From: Cylicocyclus nassatus
Lineage: Eukaryota; Nematoda; Chromadorea; Rhabditida; Strongylidae
Length of the DNA stretch: 64,000 nucleotides
Reading direction: 5' to 3'
Assembly (NCBI GenBank): GCA_958299035.1
Contig: CATQJL010000001.1
Span: forward strand, 104,789,661 to 104,853,660
In this document: positions 57,299 through 64,000 of the stretch, one piece after another
Position numbering within the stretch: position 1 is the stretch's first letter
Layout of the letters: the number at the start of each line of letters is the position of its first letter
Position numbers and translations under genes: made by a program
Notes under the pieces: generated by a model
What the model saw: the letters and a program-made list of their open reading frames with translations, nothing else
What the model was told of the DNA's origin: nothing
Databases searched by the model: none

Positions 57299-58396
57299 TC
57301 TTGTGTATAAAGCTGAATGTCTGCTTGTCTGTCTGTATATCATCGACTCCACGATTCGTGTAGAGGCGGGGTTTTGCCAGCTCAAAGCGTAGCGGTTTTT
57401 GATGGCGAGAGAGTACGAAAAACAATGCTTTGACTTGGAGTTTCAACAAGTTCATCCTTAATATCAGGGTAAGTCCGCAACTTGCCTCTACACGAATCGT
57501 GGAGACGATCATATGTGTATCTGTAGAGTAGAAATTCCTGAACCATTTCGGACCAAACGTTGCACATATGCGGGGGGGGGGAAAGTACAAGGCCACTTTT
57601 CGTTAATTACCGATATTTGCCAAATTTGAGCTACGGCTTGGTTGGCACAGGGGACAAGTATGGTTGATTCGTTGACCGCACAGACTGACATCAGTGCGGA
57701 GCACGTACCGCGAGGTGAAACATTGTTTCAGTACAAATTCGCTATTGTAATCGTGCGCTCGCGACAAGTCAGCCGCGCCGCGCGTGGTCCGCAGGGTTGG
57801 AGCAGTCCGTGCGGTAATCGACGATACGTGCTGATTAGGAACTCAGCAATTAGTTTTCAAATTAACGATCATCTTTACCAATTTTATTGATTTTTTGCAA
57901 AGTTTGAGCTACGAGGCTAGCAGTTGGCATAGAGCAGTAAGTGAGCATACTCATTACTAAATCACCATTAGTTTCTGAAATTACCGAATACCTTTCTCGA
58001 ATTCATCGATTTTTTGCAAAATTTCAGCTACAGGGCTGAGTGGCACGGGGGGGGGGGTAAGTGAGCATGCTTACGAATGCAGTATTAGTTATTAATATGA
58101 TCATTCACCTTTATCGATTTTATCGATTTTTTTCGAGTTTGAACTACGGGACTGAGAGTTGGCACAGGGCAGTAAGTGAACATACTCATTACAAAATCAG
58201 TATCAATCATTAGAATAATCATTCACGTTGATGGGAGTGACTGAGCATGCTGTTTACCAACATATAGTGGGGAAGGGGCGCTACCGGCGTATATAGGAGG
58301 GTTCGGTATAGAGAAATGTTGTGCGGAACTAATGCATGCAGATATCTGTCAAGTGTATTATTGACGGGGAGAGACGAAGCCGGGTATGCCAGCAAG
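57299..58396 (+). mobile_element. Old, diverged Helitron
   Basis: Begins TCTTGTGTATAAAGCTGAAT with a short CTGT microsatellite and ends GAAGCCGGGTATGCCAGCAAG, where CTAG has become CAAG. Diverged 120-bp units (TTTTTTGCAAAGTTTGAGCT with GTAAGTGAGCATAC) lie at 57610-58230. Older than the copies at 6509 and 36973. Confidence 0.65.
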
Positions 58397-60838
58397 TATC
58401 TCATAAAGCTACACACACACCTCATATCGCTGTCAAGGTCGAAACAGCTGTTTAAATCATCATCCCCTACATTTGCTAGTACCCTTACTCTACGTCTATG
58501 ACCTGCAGCACGTATAGCTAGCATTTGGCAACGTGCAACAACTGTTTGCAGCATGCAACAACATGTTTGCAACATTTGGCTATCAGCCTTAGCGCCAGCA
58601 TGCTGCTGCTTGTTGCCAATAATTGACCAGAAGTGCCGGAGGTCAGAGACACAGGTATCATCTATTCTAAGACTAGGAGACGCGAAACCGCATTGCGGAC
58701 ATTGTCGTGACAAGTTTGAGTATGTTCTTCCCTGTTTGCATAAAGTGAATAAAGCTGGACGGGATAAATAACAAATATAAACAACCTGCTAAGTACACGA
58801 TTAGGCTTGTTTAGACAATGTGTGCAATGCAGTCTCGCGTCTCCTAGTCATGGAATGAATGATAGCAGCAACTGTGCTGGGCAAACCATTTTTGTTGTTA
58901 GCTGGAACATTGATATGTTGCTGCATGTCGCCAAATGTTAGCCGTGCGTGTGTGCCGCAGCAGTGACGCAGAACAGGGCTTTAGCTTGGAGTGAACGAGG
59001 TCTTCGGAACTTCTCCCCTGCGTTGCTTGAACTCAAGCAGCTTAGAAGCTAAGGAGTTTGGCACAACAAGCCCTTTCTTCCTTGGTGGCCTTACAATAAC
59101 TCGACTTGTGGTACTTCACGGCGGCGCTGCATCAAAGGAATTGGAAACACTTGGATAGGGTTTAGTCCCGAGTGGAGGCAGGCGATTTTTTTGCGAGGTG
59201 GCTCAAAAATCAGTCATTCAACTATTGTGGGGTGCAAAAAATGTACAGGTACATCCGCGCGTGGTACATGCACGCTTCTGGTTATGTCGTTCCGCCTCCA
59301 TCTATAATGAGACCCTTCTGCGTTGCTTTTGCAGCAGTTAAGCCGAGAGAAAATGTCTGCTTCATGCTAGTGATGTTAAGGGAAGTGAGCAGTGACACTT
59401 TGCGCAACAATGGCCTCTAATTTCCACTTGTCCATTGCGTATGCACGACCGTGTCAGAACTTGAATTATCAATGTGTCAGAGATCATTCGTTTGAAGTTG
59501 CTGTTTGATAGCAGCGTTGCCGGATCTGGGTTCTGGCGAATCAAATGACAAGGATTGAAGGCCAGCGAGCATGGGAAAATATGCAATCCTCTCAAGGACG
59601 CAGCGCAGAGCTCAAGCGAGGCAGCCGCGCGGGACGGAGCCGCATGAGCTGATGACACTGTCACTGACATTTGATGTACTGTTGCACAGGACTGCTCTAA
59701 TATTTGTCACTCTATTTTTAGGTGTATAAGCCGCACTTTTTTCAAATTTTCAAGCGAGCCGCTCAGCCGCTTCATTATGTTTTGGAAATCGATTTTTATG
59801 CCGCACGATTCCCTAAGCAATACGTAGCACGGTATGGGGTTGGTCGCAAAGTCATCTAAGCTCCGGGTCAGAAGTCACACTGCGCGCGGTGGCCTCTCGC
59901 CGCACCCATATTTTGTGCCTCACAAAAACTCTCCGGTGCCAAGGTGGCACGGCGCCACAGTATGGGGGTGGGGGGTGGCGGCAGACACATGACTCGATGC
60001 CTTAGGTAACATTGCGGTAGGAGTACTGACGGGAGCTGAGGCCTGTACCGTTTGACGTTGCGTTGCGGCCTAGCTTCACGAAAAATCGTGACTGCTGATC
60101 CGTACCCACTTCTGGCCTGTTTGGGCTGGTTGATTCTAGAAAAAAATCCCCAGGATGAACGTTGCACCTTAAGCAAATACCATACTTACCCTCTTCTTGT
60201 ACTTCATCCGCTCCAGAACAAATTGCAACGTCACTAGGTGAAAGCTAATTTGTCATTCGCGGTGGCATAGGAGCAAAATTTTGCTCAGATTGGCCTTCAC
60301 GCAGCACTAGACGACAAAATTCATCATAGTGACGCCATCTTTTGTATTAAACGGATGAATTGGACGAAGTGGACAAGTATGGCGCCTGCTTACACAAGCG
60401 CAGCGCGGGTTACCATGAGCGCAATCATATTTCGGTTGCTCTGGTCATCCGCATCCATGAAACATTTCAAATGAAGAGATTTGGATATATTTGTCTTTCG
60501 AATGTAGGGATCTTGAATATTCGAATATTCATCTTTTTGAAGAGTTCGCATCCGATTATTCTATTCGTATGATCGAATAATCAATTGATCCAGTCCAAAG
60601 TACATTACCCTTCACAGTATTCTGTGAAGATTGTGCATGATTGTTTTCTTGTTTGATGAAGTGCCGCATTATCAGCGGGTGTAGACTCTTCGAGGGCTTT
60701 TGCCTCGGTACGCAATGTAATACTGTAATGTAATAAACAACAAGAATGGTGGTTCAGTGGTTTATTGGGATTACTGTAACCAAGAGCGTAAAATAGTGAC
60801 CTTGGGTGGTCAAGGTGTGATCAAGAGTGAGGTGAGAC
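58397..60838. other. Unassigned interval with foldback fragments
   Basis: 58490-58640 and 58900-58990 contain fragments of the CATGTTGC foldback family (50542). The block near 59930-60000 resembles 39350-39450 (GGTGGCACGGCGCC, poly-G, GACACATGACTCG). No gene recognised. Confidence 0.35.
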
Positions 60839-61168
60839 CAGGGCCTGGCACCAGCTGGCACGGGGCAAGCTGGATATCGTTTTTGGGGCAAAAAGCAAAG
60901 GGGGTTTCGTTTTTGTGGGTGAAGACATACGCAAAATTGGCGGCGACGACCTTTTTTTTTTTTTTTTTTTATTTTTTTTTTTTAGTCGACGTTTCGTTTT
61001 TTGGGGGATTTTGGGGATTTTTTTAGGATTTTAGAGGGGATATCGTTGAGGATCAAAGGGGACTTCGTAAAATTTCCCAAAAGTCAAGGGGGACTTCGTA
61101 AAAATTGGCAAATTTCAAAGGGGACTTCGTTTTCAAAATTCCCTGGTGCCAGCTCGTGCCGAGCCCTG
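60839..61168. mobile_element. hAT-type MITE with perfect 8-bp duplication
   Basis: Ends CAGGGCCTGGCACC and GTGCCGAGCCCTG, flanked exactly by GGTGAGAC (60831-60838, 61169-61176). The interior has a poly-T tract (60952-60981) and GGGGACTTCGT units shared with 12246-12859. Confidence 0.85.
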
Positions 61169-61176
61169 GGTGAGAC

Positions 61177-61584
61177 CTCCCAGGTGGACGCATGACAGAT
61201 ATGGTCCGCCCACTCGGCTATGACGTCACAAGGCACGGGTATCAGGAATCATCTATCGGTCGATGATACGCATCGAGTTTACTTACATATCATCATTTTA
61301 ATGGACGAGCTGAAAATCAACTCTAGAAGATGTTTTGTTGTGTTTGCATATCCGTCGGAAGTTTCGATTTCAGAGATCCCGTCACAATCTGCTGTTTTTC
61401 AAACTATAGAAGAGCATTGGACTGGAGTTTGAAAGTGTTATCACTTTCTTTCTCGTTGATCTACGGGTATTCGTAACATCGCCTTTTACTCTCTGGGTCA
61501 TCTTCGCGACTGCCTTAGGAATTACTACTGCCTACACTAACAGTGAGTTTTTTATTACATTTCTTGGCGCAAGTATCGTTAAAA
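61177..61584. other. Unassigned interval
   Basis: A 70-codon frame at 61220-61432 has no recognised family. Confidence 0.35.
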
Positions 61585-61813
61585 GGGCCGGGCATACTTC
61601 ACGCGATTTCACTCGCGACGCGATTTGGCAATTCGCCAGAAGTCTTCAGATGCAACACTAGCAAACTGCACATGCATAGTGTGTATAACTTACGTGGACT
61701 GATAAAATGCCCTATCTTTCGTACATTTAAAATGTGCTTACAGTGAGTTATGGACAGTTGGAATGCTGCCAAATCGCGTCGCGACTGAAATCGCGTGAAG
61801 TATGCCCGGCCCT
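61585..61813. mobile_element. MITE, GGGCCGGGCATAC termini
   Basis: GGGCCGGGCATACTTCACGC is mirrored by GCGTGAAGTATGCCCGGCCC. Inner CGCGACGCGATTTGGCA is also inverted. Relatives: 32938-33154, and a solo end at about 21100-21135. Target duplication unclear. Confidence 0.7.
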
Positions 61814-61964
61814 AAAGGCACCTTCACCCAAATGGGGGTTCACGAGATTAGATGGCATACTAATGTGGGCTCCCACACCAGGCCAACCCCAAGTTGCGCA
61901 GCAAAAGACTGCTTTCAGAACAAGAAATCTGCTCCGGAAGGGACGTAATTCGTTGCTGGTCACT

Positions 61965-62122
61965 CCACCCACCTGGGTGGGTGGAGGAACGAACGCCTCA
62001 ATTAGGCATAGCCTCCGCGGGCTGCTGGTCCTTTCGTCCTAATGTTGTGCATCGTGTTGGGACCAGTGGTCCGCGGAGGCGGTGCCTAATTGAGGCGTTC
62101 GTTCCTCCACCCCATCTGGGTC
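61965..62122. repeat. Large palindrome, GGAGGAACGAACGCC arms
   Basis: Left GTGGAGGAACGAACGCCTCA, then ATTAGGCA...CCTCCGCGG, is mirrored at 62060-62120 with few mismatches. A central spacer of about 45 bp separates arms of about 55 bp. Confidence 0.7.
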
Positions 62123-63750
62123 ACCTCGCCCACTTTTCAGGTTTGCAAATGATGTGCCCGCGCGCCGCAGTCCCGCGACCTGCATTGCACACAGAACAGA
62201 TTTCGCAGTCGTTGCACCGTTTGCTACAGTACCCCTTCCGCGCCCAACAGGTTGTTCGTGGCGGGACCGCGTTCAACTCAATGGTTTCGAAGCTAATCAC
62301 ATCGAGTTAATCACATCGTTTTCGGTTGAAATTGCATTTGCGTGGTTATTGCCAAGAGTTTGACCCTGTGGTTTACTCGACAAAGCACTAGGACCAATAC
62401 TTCAAGTTGAAGAAGGGGAAATACGCATCGACCCCACTTTGCATTTCACCGTAATTGCCCTAAGCTCAACTGTCTACTGAAAATTACTGTCTTTTCCATC
62501 AAGTATGGATTAGATCAGTCAAGGGTTTCGATATATCATACATAGAACTGAACAGACCTATTTAGGTGGGTGATACTTTTCGGAAATCAAAAAAATAGCT
62601 ATTGTTCTGTTTGTTTTCTATTTGAAGAATCTTCCGGTAACTGGTGCTGGTAAAAGCCAAGAATGAATGTCGCTGTTGAAAGCTATATTTTACTATATAA
62701 CCTAGTATAGTTTACCTATTGCCTTGTTCATGGAAGAGTGACGACATGAATTTGGATCTTACACCGTGGATAACTTAGAGAACTCGAGATAGTGTGACAA
62801 TTTAACTATTGCTGAGGTCTTTCCATCCATTGACACTGAGCTCATGCCAAAGCACAAACTAACGCAACAGCATTAGGCACTGTGTGCGTTCCTAGCAAAG
62901 CGAAAGCCGCTATTTGCTGGCAGGACCATCGTGCACTCAGGAACTTCAAAAAGAACCTGCGATGCTATCTGCACCCATGATCACTGTCACTTTGCAACGT
63001 TTTCTCTTCGCATTTTGTCACTATTTGTACGTAAGGCTGCATCCGAAGGTTCGGATTCCGGTGCTGACTTAACTTACAGTATAAACGTAATGCGACCACA
63101 AAAGGTGTCCCCTCTTACTTCCTTTAATCTTACTAATTGCATAAAGTGGTCTTGGAGTTGATATGATGTGTTGCTGATCCATTGGATCGTAGATATAATA
63201 CATCGATTCAAGTTACACTCACTGACTAGTAGCCGGTAGGTACTACACTGACTAGCTAGCATCGTCAGTGTTAGAGCTTATTATAGGATTTCTCTGAGGA
63301 ATTGAAGTGAATAAAGGTGAGAAGTATCAATAATCATATTTACGTTTCATTAGTCACTCATTTATTACAATTGAGGGGACTGAAACAAAAAAAAAAACAG
63401 CATTCGCCATGTAGATGGCGAAAACTCAGACTAGAAGAATGGGGTGACCGGAATATAAGTCTTGGGGAACCTTCATTCAAACATTGATACGCTCGTTATC
63501 CTAGTAAAAAACCTTGAAAGAGAGAAAGAAAGATGATCCAGGGCTGAAAGTAAGAGAAAAAAAAACAAAGCTACCAAATATGCCAATTTAGACAACGGTT
63601 TCGAAAGCAAGAGACTCAGAATCTGCGTATGATACATCACCTGTGTTAGGTGCAAAAAAAGTGCTCATCTTTTGACGTCCTTGTAGTTCTTGTGCGACCA
63701 GACCTCGGACAAGAACTGCCTTTGCATTAGACATTCTCATTCTGAAGTTC
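62123..63750. other. Unassigned interval
   Basis: 62181-62272 is an inverted dispersed repeat partner of 63757-63848. Otherwise nothing recognised. Confidence 0.35.
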
Positions 63751-63756
63751 GCAGGT

Positions 63757-63848
63757 ACGCCGGTCCCGCCACGAACACCCTGTTGGGCGCGGTGGGGGGT
63801 ACTGTGGCAAACGGTGCAACGACTGCGAAATCTGTTCTGTGCATTGCA
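63757..63848 (-). repeat. Inverted partner of 62181-62272
   Basis: GGTCCCGCCACGAACACCCT, then AACGGTGCAACGACTGCGAA, read as the inverse of 62181-62272 with minor differences. The 92-codon frame here (63690-63968) therefore lies in repeat sequence and is not called. Confidence 0.6.
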
Positions 63849-64000
63849 CCCTTCTCCAAAACGGGGTTTTTTGAGGGTTCTCGACTCTATATTCGAAATC
63901 AGGGCCTTCAGAAGGCCGGGAAGCGAAAAAACATGGAAGCCGAGAATTTAGGTGGACGGTGCCTTTAAAATTATGTTGCTTTTTTTATAGCCATAGTCTA

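Noticed and set aside
58219..58713. 164-codon minus-strand frame
   Set aside because: Overlaps the end of a diverged Helitron and a CATGTTGC foldback fragment, with no domain.

Overview
The window is eukaryotic and most likely from a nematode. Three things point that way. The protein genes are cut into many small exons by mostly short introns, often with TTTCAG-like acceptors. At 41.5 kb there is a sequence whose first 13 bases equal the nematode SL1 spliced leader, followed by a leader-like stem-loop, an Sm-like site and a 3' hairpin. Homopolymer G/C runs are unusually common. Species and even clade cannot be fixed from sequence alone. Gene density is low and transposable-element density very high.

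Cellular genes. Two well-supported genes sit tail-to-tail at 15.3-20.1 kb. One is a 6-exon, 275-codon secretory-pathway kinase-like gene (+). The other is a 10-exon, 344-codon MRG15/mrg-1-type chromatin gene (-), whose exons join in frame throughout. A decayed C2H2 zinc finger/superfamily 1 helicase gene follows at 21.4-23.1 kb (+). Weaker partial genes are proposed near 10.2, 34.8 and 40.6 kb (all -). Most other open frames are short or lie inside repeats and are not called.

Mobile elements. A 5.5-kb Tc1-family element (23291-28766) has terminal inverted repeats of about 1.1 kb and TA target duplications. Its 6-exon DD34E transposase has no visible break, and a second, convergent two-exon gene lies inside the same element. 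Five Helitron copies or relics (left edge, 5.45, 6.5, 37.0, 57.3 kb) keep TC...CTAG ends or recognisable relics of them; the internal copies are built as giant hairpins, most containing a 120-bp tandem repeat. A terminal-repeat family beginning CTCAGAYAATCGC has 2-bp duplications of differing sequence, and one copy has inserted into another. Small elements with mariner (TA), Harbinger (TTA), hAT (8 bp) and piggyBac (TTAA) signatures fill much of the rest, frequently nested. Related empty sites inside the window confirm several duplications. A Penelope-like fragment with a GIY-YIG endonuclease motif lies at 7.7-8.2 kb.

Layout: 1-9 kb Helitrons and Penelope fragments; 9-14.5 kb mostly unassigned with a hAT element; 14.5-23 kb genes with intronic and flanking elements; 23-32 kb Tc1 element and nested elements; 32-43 kb short elements, a Cys-rich tandem repeat, the largest Helitron, a foldback with tRNA-like arms, and the SL-like RNA; 42-64 kb foldbacks, palindromes and hAT/Harbinger/piggyBac-like elements. 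No operon is evident. Exon boundaries were joined by eye from splice dinucleotides and reading frame, so they should be read as models.
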